From Haloterrigena salifodinae (GTDB lineage Archaea > Halobacteriota > Halobacteria > Halobacteriales > Natrialbaceae): a stretch of 64,000 bases of DNA. The position numbers and the translations under genes were made by a program. The DNA is taken from positions 682,001 to 746,000 of the forward strand of contig NZ_RQWN01000002.1 in NCBI RefSeq assembly GCF_003977755.1. Reading direction: 5' to 3'. Of this stretch, positions 1 to 8,383 are shown in pieces; the first letter of the stretch is position 1; each line of letters opens with the position of its first letter. The notes beneath the pieces are model-generated. The model was given only the letters and a program-made list of their open reading frames with translations, was not told where the DNA came from and did no database searches.

Positions 1-382
1 ACTATCGGTCCAAACCGAGAACGTCACGGCCGAGACCAACACGATGTACAAATCGACGTACGCTGCCGGCGAGACCGAGCCGTTGACGCTGTCGATCACG
101 AACCAAGAGAACGCCGAGCGCGACTACACGACGGTCGTCCTGCTCGAGCGAATCGAACAGGGGGACGGCGATGAGGTGAACGTTACGGACCGCGACGAAC
201 TCGCTCGAGCATCCGCGACAGTCGCCGACGGCGAGACGCGCGAGCAGTCAATCGAGATTACGCCGACGATGTCCGGCGACGATCTTCGGATCACGGTGTT
301 GCTCTATCAGGGGGAGGTGCCGTCGGAGCCCGCAGCCGAGAACGCCTACCAAACGATGCACCTCCCGGTCGTGGTTGAGTAG
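1..382 (+). CDS. DUF1616 family protein, C-terminal part (cut by window start)
   Basis: The reading frame is open from base 2, so the gene begins before the window; 126 residues are visible. They resemble the C-terminal beta-rich extracytoplasmic domain of haloarchaeal DUF1616 membrane proteins. The visible pattern is a Y-x-x-G-E-x-E-P-L-T-L stretch, then D-Y-T-T-V-V-L-L-E-R, then the closing E-N-A-Y-Q-T-M-H-L segment that ends the domain. The N-terminal membrane helices expected of the family lie outside the window. Function is unknown; DUF1616 genes often sit beside polysaccharide or surface-glycan genes, which fits the glycan operon that follows at 1.3-6.8 kb on the other strand. An internal ATG at 44 is not the start, because the homologous domain begins upstream of it. 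Confidence 0.85.
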   Translation, partial: LSVQTENVTAETNTMYKSTYAAGETEPLTLSITNQENAERDYTTVVLLERIEQGDGDEVNVTDRDELARASATVADGETREQSIEITPTMSGDDLRITVLLYQGEVPSEPAAENAYQTMHLPVVVE

Positions 383-1348
383 GTATAGCCCTGGGATCGC
401 TCACCGTCGCGTACGCGCCATGAACAACGCGTGATCGATCGCCGTCGTCGCCGGACGATCGGTACCGTCGTCGCCGCTCTGCTACCCGTTCTCGTCGACA
501 AACCGCCGTTCCGGACGGCCGGCGTCACAAGGAGACCGCCCACTTACTGTTCGTCGCGCCACTGTGTTAGTTCGTTCTCGCCGCCGTCGCCGACCGTCGT
601 GGCGCTGAGAGCCGCGGCGCACGGGTGCGTTTGCACTCCACACCGTTCACCTGATTACTGGCGTGTACGGTCCGACGCGACCGGAACGGGGTCGTGGTTC
701 GGGTCGTCCTGCTGGCGTTTGCCTCGGCACCACCGGCCAATTACGGCGGCTGTTTCGACCACGTTGTCATCTACCTCTTCGGAAGATCTGCCAGTCTTCA
801 CGGGCGGACTGACGTCGCAGCTCTTCCATCAAATCGAGCTCGTGATCGCCTCACTGTGCTGTGGCTGTCCGAAGAGATCTTGGCCATCGCTGAATCTGGC
901 GCTAGCTGCACGGCCATTTCGAGCTGTAACAGGCGCCTCGAACTGACGCCGAAACAGTCGTTCTCCGTCGATCGTCGACGAGCGCTGACCACGCTGCGAT
1001 CGCCGCGATTGGTTCGATCGGAGGGCTCCGTTTTCGAGAGTCCGCGACTCAGCGTAGTCGATCGCGACTCGAGTTAGACAACGGATCACCGGAACCGTAT
1101 CTGGTGGCCGCGTCCGGGAGACGCCACTCGCTCTCTCGAACGGATAGGAGCAAAGCGACCGGGGGATGGACGGACTCGAGGTCGCCGCTGGGTGCTCGTT
1201 ACGATCGAATCCCACCGACACCACGATGAGAGCGTCCGGTGTCGTCCGTCCTCGCTTGCCTCGAGATGCCGACGCTCGCTTCCGTTGCGACGTCGATGTC
1301 GGTTCGGTCGAAAAAATGGACGGCGAGAGTCGCGGTAACGTCGGTCGC
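383..1348. other. About 1 kb without a convincing gene
   Basis: Several open frames overlap on both strands, but all are rich in R/S/P and have no recognisable motif or credible start. One plus-strand frame (694-1077) has a short natural-looking stretch around residues 50-80 containing T-V-L-W-L-S-E-E-I-L, which could be a relic of a decayed gene. I cannot assign it to a family. Confidence 0.5.
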
Positions 1349-3340
1349 CTACTCGGTGGCCGGCGAGGGCGTACACATCGTCACGTCGCCGTTCGTGTAC
1401 ACGGTGGCCTGGTCCGGGCGACAGAGGCGGTCCACGGTGGCCTGTTCGATCCGACCCTGCCCGTCGGCGTTATTGAAGTAGACCGCCTCGTTCGCGGCGG
1501 TCGTCCGATAGACCACGTAGTTGTGATCGGCGGTCCCGCCCGCTGGGACCGTCGCGATGTCCGTCGACGGATAGGCACCTGTGCGGCTGAACAGCGTCTG
1601 ATACGGATGGTCAGTGTACAGCCCCTGGTCGCGTCGGAGCTCGTCGCCGTCGGGCGAACCGGTCATCTCGCCGATCGAGCCAACCGCAGCTAGTTCCGAC
1701 TCCGTGTAGGCGAGTTGTTCTTGGTGGTCCTCGAAGACCGGGTTGTCGATGTTGCTCTCCGTCGCGAAGAGCATCGCGCCCGGATAGACGAGCGTGAACA
1801 GCAACAGGACGGCGACGACGAGCGCCGGCGCGAGTCCGCGGTCGAGGGTCCGCAGCCCGATCGCGCCGAGAATCGCCATCGGCGCGTAGAGGAACGCGAA
1901 CCAGCGGTTCGGGATGAACGAGTGGATCCCGAACATCGGGAAGCCCATGACGAACACGAGCATGAACGCCGTCGCCAGCAGCAGCGTGAACACCGACTGC
2001 TCGGCCCGGCGCCGGTGGACGATGTACAGGCAGCCGACGAACGTCGCCCCGAGCAGGATGAGGAAGCCGAACTCATTGACGTAGGGGATGATCTCGTCGA
2101 GCAGCGTCGTCGCCGCTTCCGCGGCCCCGGCCGCGTCCCCGCTGGAGCCGCTCGCGATGTTGAGGAAGCCGGCGCTCTCCTTGACCGTTTCACTGAAGTA
2201 CCTCAGCACGGTCTCGAGGAACGAGTCATCGCGGTACGGCGTCAGCGACCAGACGAAGATAGTCAACCCGACGTTGAAGACGACGAGGCCGAGGAGGTTG
2301 ACCGGTTTCTTCGTCCGAAACACGCTCGCGTCGAGTCGCGTCAACCCGAGCGGGCCGATCTCGAAGACCAGCTGGGCGACGAACGCCGCGAGCAGCAACA
2401 CGAGCATGATGAACGTCGATACCTGGTGGGTGAGGATCACTGCGATGCTCGAGAGCAGCAACAGCAAGAAGTCCCTGGTCGTGTACTCGATGCGCATCAC
2501 CCGAAGTAACGCGTACAGCATCGCGAGGAAGAAGACCAGTCCCATGCTCGTGGGGATGAGGTGCAGCCCCCACATCGAGACGTGGCTGGCGAGGGCGTAC
2601 AGCGCCGCCGCCAGCGTTGCCCATCGCTGCGAAACGAGCAGGTTCCCCCCAGCGTAGACGAGCAGCACCGAGATCGGCATCACGAGACCCAGCGTGAGGT
2701 ACAGCGCGCTCCGCAGCGAGACGTCGAACAGCATCGACGAGGCGGTGACCAGCAGGTGGTAGAACGGCGAGGCGTAGTGCTTGTCGTGGGAGATCGCACC
2801 GACTCGACCCTCCGAGACGATCTGCTCGGTCAGCCCCATGTGCGTCCAGACGTCGATCCCGATGAACCCCGGCGTCGCGTACAGCGCGGTGCCGCGAACA
2901 ACCAGCGCGAAGAGGACGATCTGGAACAACAACAGTCGGGCGTTGAAATCCCGGTCGCTCGCGAAGCAGATCTGGCCGACCACGAGGGCCCCGACGACGC
3001 TCGCGAGGACGAAAAACGAAATCGTTCGGGCGCCCTGGTGGACCGCCAGAACGACCAGCGCCGCGAGCCCGAGGAAGACGGCCGTCGGGAGCGCCATCGT
3101 CACCCGAGACGGGAGCGTCAAGCGGATGTCATCGGTCGCCTGCTGTTGGTAATACAGGCGGACGAGATACAGGATACACGCCGTCCCGAGGACCACCGGA
3201 ACGGTGTTGAGGTAGACCTGCGACGCGAAAAATCGCAGCGGGAACAACACCAGTGCGATTAGGAGCCCGCCGATCGCCGCGACGGTGTCGAGTCGCAGCG
3301 GTCGGAGCTCCGAGAGCCGCCCGACCGGATTACGTCCCAT
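1349..3340 (-). CDS. polytopic membrane protein, GT-C glycosyltransferase-like
   Basis: This 663-residue protein has about a dozen hydrophobic helices followed by a soluble C-terminal domain (about residues 540-663). The first large loop after the early helices carries G-I-D-V-W-T-H (D163) and S-H-D-K-H-Y-A-S-P-F-Y-H (residues 184-195). This arrangement recalls the acidic-loop region of GT-C enzymes (PMT/ArnT/oligosaccharyltransferase types), which move sugars from lipid-linked donors on the outer membrane face. It is the last gene of the minus-strand glycan operon and overlaps the stop of the upstream GT4 gene by 11 bases, so it is co-transcribed and probably translationally coupled. The GT-C assignment rests on topology and one loop. 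A flippase or polymerase-like role is possible. Confidence 0.7.
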   Translation of the reverse strand: MGRNPVGRLSELRPLRLDTVAAIGGLLIALVLFPLRFFASQVYLNTVPVVLGTACILYLVRLYYQQQATDDIRLTLPSRVTMALPTAVFLGLAALVVLAVHQGARTISFFVLASVVGALVVGQICFASDRDFNARLLLFQIVLFALVVRGTALYATPGFIGIDVWTHMGLTEQIVSEGRVGAISHDKHYASPFYHLLVTASSMLFDVSLRSALYLTLGLVMPISVLLVYAGGNLLVSQRWATLAAALYALASHVSMWGLHLIPTSMGLVFFLAMLYALLRVMRIEYTTRDFLLLLLSSIAVILTHQVSTFIMLVLLLAAFVAQLVFEIGPLGLTRLDASVFRTKKPVNLLGLVVFNVGLTIFVWSLTPYRDDSFLETVLRYFSETVKESAGFLNIASGSSGDAAGAAEAATTLLDEIIPYVNEFGFLILLGATFVGCLYIVHRRRAEQSVFTLLLATAFMLVFVMGFPMFGIHSFIPNRWFAFLYAPMAILGAIGLRTLDRGLAPALVVAVLLLFTLVYPGAMLFATESNIDNPVFEDHQEQLAYTESELAAVGSIGEMTGSPDGDELRRDQGLYTDHPYQTLFSRTGAYPSTDIATVPAGGTADHNYVVYRTTAANEAVYFNNADGQGRIEQATVDRLCRPDQATVYTNGDVTMCTPSPATE

Positions 3341-4289
3341 GGCTCACCCCCGTGGGCTGCCCCGAGCGGTCGGGGCGTTCGAGGACGCGCCGGTACACTT
3401 CGTGGAGACGGTCTCCCAGCGCCTCGAGGCGCAGTCCATCGATGACGTCGCGACCGTCGGACCGCCCGCGATCGGCGGCGACCCGCTCGAGGCCGGCGAT
3501 CAGGTCGTCGTCGTCGTCGCTGACGACACAGTTGGCCAGGCCGTCGATCGTCTCGCGGACGAAGCCGACGTCGGTCGAGACGATCGGCAGGTTACACGCG
3601 GCGGCCTCTTTGACGACCATCGGTCCGCTCTCGCGTTTCGACGTGACGAGGAGGACGTCGCTGGCGTTCATGTAGTGGGGAATCTCCTCGTAGTCGACGC
3701 CGCAGACCGGGCGCAACTCGAGGTCGGCGTCGGCCCGTTCGACGAGTCGACGCGCCCGGGTGAAGTCCTTGACCCCGCGCTCGGTGTCGTACGGGAAGAG
3801 CGCGATCGGTCGGTCGGTCTCCCAGCCGATGCGCTCGCGAGCCTCCGCCTGTGGAATCGGTCTGAACTGCTCGGTGTCGACGCCGAAAGGGATCACGTGG
3901 TGGTCGGTCTCGAGCGCGTCGGACATGGGTTGACTCGGAACGATCGTAGCGTCCGCGCTGCGGGCCGCGCGTCGACTGAGCCACCGGAGCCACGAGTGGT
4001 CGCTCATCAGGTCCGTGCCCCAGAGACTCACCACGACCGGTCGGATCGGCTGGGCGAACGCGAACGGCGTCGTGAGTCCGTAGTTCGCGTGGATCAGATC
4101 GTACTCGCCCGATCGGATCTCGGAGAGGATGGCCGGGTAGAACCGGGCGTAGTCCGACGGCGATCGGCCGCCGGCGTCGTCCACTCCGGGGACGGTACAG
4201 ACCGTGCAGTCGACGCCGCGCGCTTCGAGGACCGATACTTGGTGGTCGAAAAACGGCCGCGGCGAGGTGACCAACTGGAGTACATTCAT
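3330..4289 (-). CDS. GT4-type glycosyltransferase
   Basis: This 319-residue GT-B-fold glycosyltransferase has an N-terminal acceptor half beginning M-N-V-L-Q-L-V-T and a C-terminal nucleotide-sugar half. The E-x7-E signature of retaining GT4 enzymes is present (E220 and E228, in R-E-S-G-P-M-V-V-K-E-A-A-A), followed by the usual L-P-I-V-S-T-D-V-G. It probably transfers a sugar from a nucleotide donor to a lipid- or protein-linked glycan on the cytoplasmic face. The start at 4289 overlaps the upstream DUF354 stop as ATGA, which fixes it; the frame stays open further upstream but there it only shadows the DUF354 gene. Gene order with a nucleotide-sugar dehydrogenase and a GT-C-like protein points to cell-surface glycan or N-glycan assembly. 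Donor and acceptor are unknown. Confidence 0.9.
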   Translation of the reverse strand: MNVLQLVTSPRPFFDHQVSVLEARGVDCTVCTVPGVDDAGGRSPSDYARFYPAILSEIRSGEYDLIHANYGLTTPFAFAQPIRPVVVSLWGTDLMSDHSWLRWLSRRAARSADATIVPSQPMSDALETDHHVIPFGVDTEQFRPIPQAEARERIGWETDRPIALFPYDTERGVKDFTRARRLVERADADLELRPVCGVDYEEIPHYMNASDVLLVTSKRESGPMVVKEAAACNLPIVSTDVGFVRETIDGLANCVVSDDDDDLIAGLERVAADRGRSDGRDVIDGLRLEALGDRLHEVYRRVLERPDRSGQPTGVSHGT

Positions 4290-5395
4290 GATTCGGTCGG
4301 ATTCGTTGTGGAGGTCGAGCGGCCCGGTTCGGGCGTTTTCGCGTGCGTTTCTAACTGGGCGACGACGAACTCGGTTACGTCGATCCGTTCCGACAACAAC
4401 TGCTGGTGGCGTTGCGTCCACGTTTCGGACGGCTCCTCGAGGACCGATACGGCCCGCTCGAGCCCGCGGACGTGTCGCCGCTCGCCAGTGTACTCGAACA
4501 GGAGACCGTACTCCGACTCGAGTTCCGTCGTGTACCCCAGCGAGAGGGGGTTGACGTAGACCGCCGGCGTGCCGAGGACGGCGGCTTCCGCCGCGGTCGT
4601 CGCGCCCTCGCTCAGAACGACGTCGGCGTACGCGAGCAGGTCGTGCAGTCGCTCGGGGGCCGTCTCGAACGCGTAGTTCGCGAGCTCCGCGGGCGGTTCG
4701 CCCTCGGCCGAGAGCAGGACCTCGACGCCGGCGTCCTCGAGCCGGTCGATGACCTCGCGAGGATCGTCGAATCCGCCGTGGCCAACGTCGTGGGACGCCT
4801 CCCAGCTGCTGAGTCGAACGACGGCGAACCGATCGTCGGGCGACAGTCCGAGCGACTCGAGGACGGTCGGATCCGGCTCGAACCGGTCGGGATGGAGGTA
4901 GGCGAGCTCGTGGTAGCCCGGGTAGCGAACCTGTTTCGAGCCGATCTCCCCCCGATAGCACGACGGCGTGCAGATCACGTCCGCGAACGGGTAGGCGAGC
5001 TTCGTGACGAGCGTCGCGTGTTCGGTGTCATAGAAGACGACGCTCGTCGTCCGCAACACCGACGCAACGTGGGCGGCAGCGACGCCGCCGATCGCCGTGA
5101 TGACGTCCGGATCGATCCGACGAGCCCGGGCCAGTAGTTTCGCCTCGTAGGTCGCCTGGACCGCGGCCATCGAGACTAACGAGTCAGACGCGCCGGCGAG
5201 CACCTCGTGGTCGATGTCGTAGGCCTCGAGGAGGTCGATCGCCACGTCGCTCTCGCGGGCGAAGACGTGGACCTCGTGGCCGCGGGACCGAAGCTCCGCG
5301 ATGGGGTGGCGAAAGAAGTGGACGTGACCCGGGTGCTGGATCGTTACGATGATCCGCTTCGTCCCCGTCGAGGTCGGGTGGGAGTGTGCCGTCAT
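4286..5395 (-). CDS. DUF354 family protein
   Basis: This 369-residue protein of the archaeal DUF354 family has a GT-B/epimerase-like fold. The N-terminus has H-P-G-H-V-H-F-F-R-H (residues 21-30), close to the UDP-GlcNAc 2-epimerase/MurG-type opening. R-Y-P-G-Y-H-E-L-A-Y-L (157-167) and S-E-G-A-T-T-A-A-E-A-A (262-272) are the typical family segments. Family members occur in exopolysaccharide and surface-glycan clusters and are thought to act on nucleotide sugars; biochemical proof is lacking. The gene overlaps both operon neighbours by four bases (ATGA at 4286-4289 and 5392-5395). It could supply an epimerised sugar for the dehydrogenase upstream, or it could be a glycosyltransferase. Confidence 0.85.
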   Translation of the reverse strand: MTAHSHPTSTGTKRIIVTIQHPGHVHFFRHPIAELRSRGHEVHVFARESDVAIDLLEAYDIDHEVLAGASDSLVSMAAVQATYEAKLLARARRIDPDVITAIGGVAAAHVASVLRTTSVVFYDTEHATLVTKLAYPFADVICTPSCYRGEIGSKQVRYPGYHELAYLHPDRFEPDPTVLESLGLSPDDRFAVVRLSSWEASHDVGHGGFDDPREVIDRLEDAGVEVLLSAEGEPPAELANYAFETAPERLHDLLAYADVVLSEGATTAAEAAVLGTPAVYVNPLSLGYTTELESEYGLLFEYTGERRHVRGLERAVSVLEEPSETWTQRHQQLLSERIDVTEFVVAQLETHAKTPEPGRSTSTTNPTES

Positions 5396-6786
5396 AACCG
5401 TCGGTAGACGAACCCCGCTTCGCAGGCCGCATCCTCGTCGAACGATCCCGTCACGTCGACCAGCGCTGGATCCTCGGCGAGTTCGGAGGCTACCGCCTCG
5501 AGGTCGAGTTCCTCGAACTCTGCGTGCGGCGTCGCGACCACGACGGCGTCGAATCCCTCGAACGAGAGACGCTCCTGGACGTCCAGACCGAACGCGTCGC
5601 GGACTGCATCCTCGTCTGCGAACGGATCGAAGCCGGCGATGTCGATATCGTACTCCGCGAGGCGATCGACGACGTCCGCGACCTTCGAGCTTCGGATGTC
5701 ACCGACGCCCGACTTGTACGACAGCCCCAGGACGAGCACGCGACTGTCCCGAAGCGTCTTGTGGCAGTTGTTCAGCGCCTTGATCGTCAGATCGGCGATA
5801 TGGTCGGGGACCGACTCGTTGACGGTCCGACTCGTGCGCACGAGTTCGGGTTCGAACCCTTCGCGAGCCGAGCGGTGGGCCAGGAAGTACGGATCGACCG
5901 GAATGCAGTGGCCGCCGACCAGTCCCGGCCGGTAGTCGTGGAAGTTCCACTTCGTCCCCGCGGCCTCGAGGACCGCCTGCGTGTCGACGTCCATCCGCTC
6001 TAAGGCCATCGAGAGCTCGTTGACGAAGGCGATGTTGAGGTCACGCTGGGTGTTCTCGACGACCTTGCTGGCCTCGGCGACCTCGATCGACGGCGCGCGG
6101 TGGACGCCGGCGTCGACGACCGATTCGTAGAGCGCCGCCACGTCCTCGAGGACCTTCTTGTCCTGAGCGCCGACGACCTTAACGACGTCCGCGAGGCCGT
6201 GTTCCTCGTCGCCGGGCGTCGCGCGCTCCGGCGAGTAGCCGACGAAGAATCCCTCGCCGGCGGTCAGATCGGAGGCGTCCTCGAGTGCGGGTATGAGAAC
6301 CTCGCGCGTCGTCCCCGGGTAGACGGTCGACTCGAGGATCACCGTCGTCCCGGGTTTCATCTTCGAGCCGACGGTGGTCGCGGCGCTCTCGACGTAGTTC
6401 AGGTCCGGCCGATCGTCCTCGTCGATGGGCGTCGGGACGGCGATGATGACGTAATCCGCATCGCCGATCTGGCCGGCGTCGGTCGTATAGGAGATGTCGT
6501 CGTTCTGAACCGCCTCGTCAGAGAGATCACCGGTCGTATCGACGCCGGCCTGTAGCTGCTCGACTGTCGACTCGTCGACGTCGTAGCCGATGACGCGGTA
6601 GTCCGACCGCGCGAAACCGACCGCGAGCGGAAGGCCGACGTAGCCGAGGCCGACGACGCAAATCGTCGCCGCTCGACTGGACTGTTCGTCGGCGTGTTCC
6701 TCGGTCGCGCCCTCGCTGTCCGAGAACGAGTACTCGCTGCGTGCTTCGTCCGCTCGGTTCGTCGTGTCGCTCAGTGTCGTAGTCAT
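5392..6786 (-). CDS. nucleotide sugar dehydrogenase (UDP-ManNAc/UDP-glucose dehydrogenase family)
   Basis: This 464-residue enzyme oxidises a UDP-hexose C6 alcohol to the uronate with two NAD+. It shows the Rossmann motif V-G-L-G-Y-V-G-L-P-L (residues 45-54), the catalytic-cysteine segment G-G-H-C-I-P-V-D-P-Y-F-L (C294) and the C-terminal NAD-domain motif G-L-S-Y-K-S-G-V-G-D-I-R-S-S. The H-C-I-P-V-D-P-Y form is closer to UDP-N-acetyl-mannosaminuronate dehydrogenases (WecC/WbpA group) than to classical UDP-glucose dehydrogenase, but the substrate cannot be fixed by sequence alone. About 40 acidic residues precede the Rossmann domain. It is the first gene of the four-gene operon and supplies the uronic acid donor for the glycosyltransferases that follow. 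Confidence 0.93.
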   Translation of the reverse strand: MTTTLSDTTNRADEARSEYSFSDSEGATEEHADEQSSRAATICVVGLGYVGLPLAVGFARSDYRVIGYDVDESTVEQLQAGVDTTGDLSDEAVQNDDISYTTDAGQIGDADYVIIAVPTPIDEDDRPDLNYVESAATTVGSKMKPGTTVILESTVYPGTTREVLIPALEDASDLTAGEGFFVGYSPERATPGDEEHGLADVVKVVGAQDKKVLEDVAALYESVVDAGVHRAPSIEVAEASKVVENTQRDLNIAFVNELSMALERMDVDTQAVLEAAGTKWNFHDYRPGLVGGHCIPVDPYFLAHRSAREGFEPELVRTSRTVNESVPDHIADLTIKALNNCHKTLRDSRVLVLGLSYKSGVGDIRSSKVADVVDRLAEYDIDIAGFDPFADEDAVRDAFGLDVQERLSFEGFDAVVVATPHAEFEELDLEAVASELAEDPALVDVTGSFDEDAACEAGFVYRRL

Positions 6787-7137
6787 GATTGAGACGGGTT
6801 CTGGACCGTTTGCACGACTGCGTGCAACGGTGGCTGTCAGGACCTGTGCAGCTCTTGGTCTTCGAGCGAACCAAGACGGCTGGGGCGGTTTACTATAGCC
6901 GAGATAAACGATTGCAACAGCTACATCCGACGAGCGACCCGTTTGCTGGGCCTCTTCCCGCCGACGAACCGCCGCTCACGGAAACTGCGACGACAGCGGC
7001 TTAGAAGGGTGTTAAATGGGCTTATACGGATCTATAATGAAGAGGGAAGAGCGCCCACGTACCAATACGGTCGGCGAGATTCCACTGACGTTCCAACGTC
7101 GATAGGCCACCGCCGACCGTCACAGAACCGAATACCC
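6787..7137. promoter_or_regulatory. divergent intergenic region between glycan operon and HTH gene
   Basis: This 351-base region has no gene and must hold the promoters of the minus-strand glycan operon and the plus-strand regulator. AT-rich patches with TATA-like words lie near 6890-6900 (CTATAG) and 7022-7037 (TTATACGG, TCTATAATG). Which patch serves which strand cannot be decided by eye. Confidence 0.45.
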
Positions 7138-7788
7138 ATGGTCTCACTGCCCCAGTTCGGAGTTTCCGTCCCGCTCGCGTCGATGCACGCGCCAGTTCGG
7201 CTCGGTGCGATCCGCACGCCGGATCACCGACTCGACACGCGTGCAATCGTCTCGGCTCTCGTCGGCGATAACGATGTGCTCTCGTCCGGGACGTCACTCT
7301 TGGGGCGGACGTCGACTCTGGAAGTGGCCCTGATCACGGTGCTGTTCTTGCTGGTCAGTAGCCTCGTCGCGATCCGCGTCGCCGAGGGGTTGTCCGACCG
7401 AGACATCAATCTGGCCGCGCTTCAGTCGCGATCAGCGATCGCGAACGGGTCGTCAGAACCGGATCAACGGCGAGGAACGGACCGCTCACCCACCGACGAT
7501 CACCAGTCGTTCGATCGGTATATCGCACCTGACACACCATCAGTACTACTGAGCGACGAGGGGGAGGTCGTTCGCCTGCTCGTCGCAAACGACGGCCGAC
7601 TCCGTCAGCACCGGATCGCCGACGAAACCGATTGGTCGAAGTCGAAAGTCAGTCGGCTCTGCTCTCAGCTGGACGCCGACGGGATCATCGAGAAAGTGTC
7701 GGTCGGCCGGGAGAACGTCATCACCCTGTCCGATCCGTCGACCGACGACTCGACCGAGACGGACGACGTCGAGAACCCCGTCGCATAG
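7138..7788 (+). CDS. membrane-anchored winged-helix regulator (DUF7343-like)
   Basis: This 216-residue protein has one strong transmembrane helix (about residues 62-81) and a C-terminal winged-helix domain (about 135-200). In the helix-turn-helix region, R-L-L-V-A-N-D-G-R-L-R-Q-H-R-I-A is followed by W-S-K-S-K-V-S-R-L-C-S-Q-L, the recognition helix, and then a wing (G-I-I-E-K-V-S-V-G-R-E-N-V-I). This architecture is common in haloarchaea for regulators with an envelope-facing sensor. The start ATG at 7138 (M-V-S-L-P-Q) is chosen because the open frame upstream is basic and uncharacteristic; M16 is an alternative. It is divergent from the glycan operon and upstream of glmS, so it may control either, but there is no direct sequence evidence. 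Confidence 0.75.
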   Translation: MVSLPQFGVSVPLASMHAPVRLGAIRTPDHRLDTRAIVSALVGDNDVLSSGTSLLGRTSTLEVALITVLFLLVSSLVAIRVAEGLSDRDINLAALQSRSAIANGSSEPDQRRGTDRSPTDDHQSFDRYIAPDTPSVLLSDEGEVVRLLVANDGRLRQHRIADETDWSKSKVSRLCSQLDADGIIEKVSVGRENVITLSDPSTDDSTETDDVENPVA

Positions 7789-8368
7789 TCGTTCCGACGA
7801 CGCTCGCCGTTCCCGAATCCGTACGGAAACCCGGGTGGACCCGACTGGCCTACTGACTATTGCTCTACGCGTTCTCCGACCTTGAGCGGCTGAGACGGCG
7901 ATTATCTCCCTGATAAGCGGTCCGACCGCGGTCGAGACGAGGGTCAGTGTTGCTCGCGATATCGGGTTGATCTGTTCGCATTCGTCGGATTGATCGCCTT
8001 GATCTGGTCGTAATTTCGAACCTGAACCGGATTTCCGACCCAAAGAATCGAACGAATGCGGGAATTTGGGCGACATTTTAACTCATTTCAGCGACGATTT
8101 CAACAGCTGAAACGGATTTCAGCCATATACAACCGATAAGCGGTATCTTATTCGTGGTATAGTAATGGGCCGTACGAACGTTGAAGCAAGTAGTGACCCG
8201 GTCCGCCGGCGGTACGGACGGACCTGGGTGTTAGGAAACAATGACACGCACTCCGACCCTCCAGACTGCTGGCTCGAATCGCGTCACGACGACCGCCCGA
8301 CCGACGGCCCGGTTCGCGCTTCGACGGCTGGCCGGCCGAAGGACGCGTCGTCAGACGCCCGCTCGAGC
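7789..8368. other. intergenic region and leader upstream of glmS
   Basis: No convincing gene lies in this stretch. Bases 8085-8165 are AT-rich, with TTTCAG repeated near an imperfect dyad (CAGCTGAAACGGATTTCAG) and TATA-like words (ATATACAA, GGTATCTTATTC), a plausible glmS promoter. That would leave a leader of more than 200 bases. The leader contains a 47-codon open frame (8241-8384) whose TGA overlaps the glmS ATG (TGATG); see findings. Confidence 0.5.
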
Positions 8369-8376
8369 GGAGGTGA
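8369..8376 (+). promoter_or_regulatory. Shine-Dalgarno sequence of glmS
   Basis: GGAGGTGA lies seven bases before the ATG at 8384. It decides the glmS start at M-C-G-I-I against the longer in-frame ATG at 8165. Confidence 0.8.
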
Positions 8377-8383
8377 ACGGCTG

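Noticed and set aside
1715-3262. Plus-strand open frames of 233-264 codons opposite the GT-C-like gene
   Set aside because: Very rich in R/E/D/Q without hydrophobic pattern; shadows of the membrane protein gene.
8165-8383. 73-codon N-terminal extension of GlmS
   Set aside because: The glutaminase needs its N-terminal Cys, and GGAGGTGA lies just before ATG 8384.
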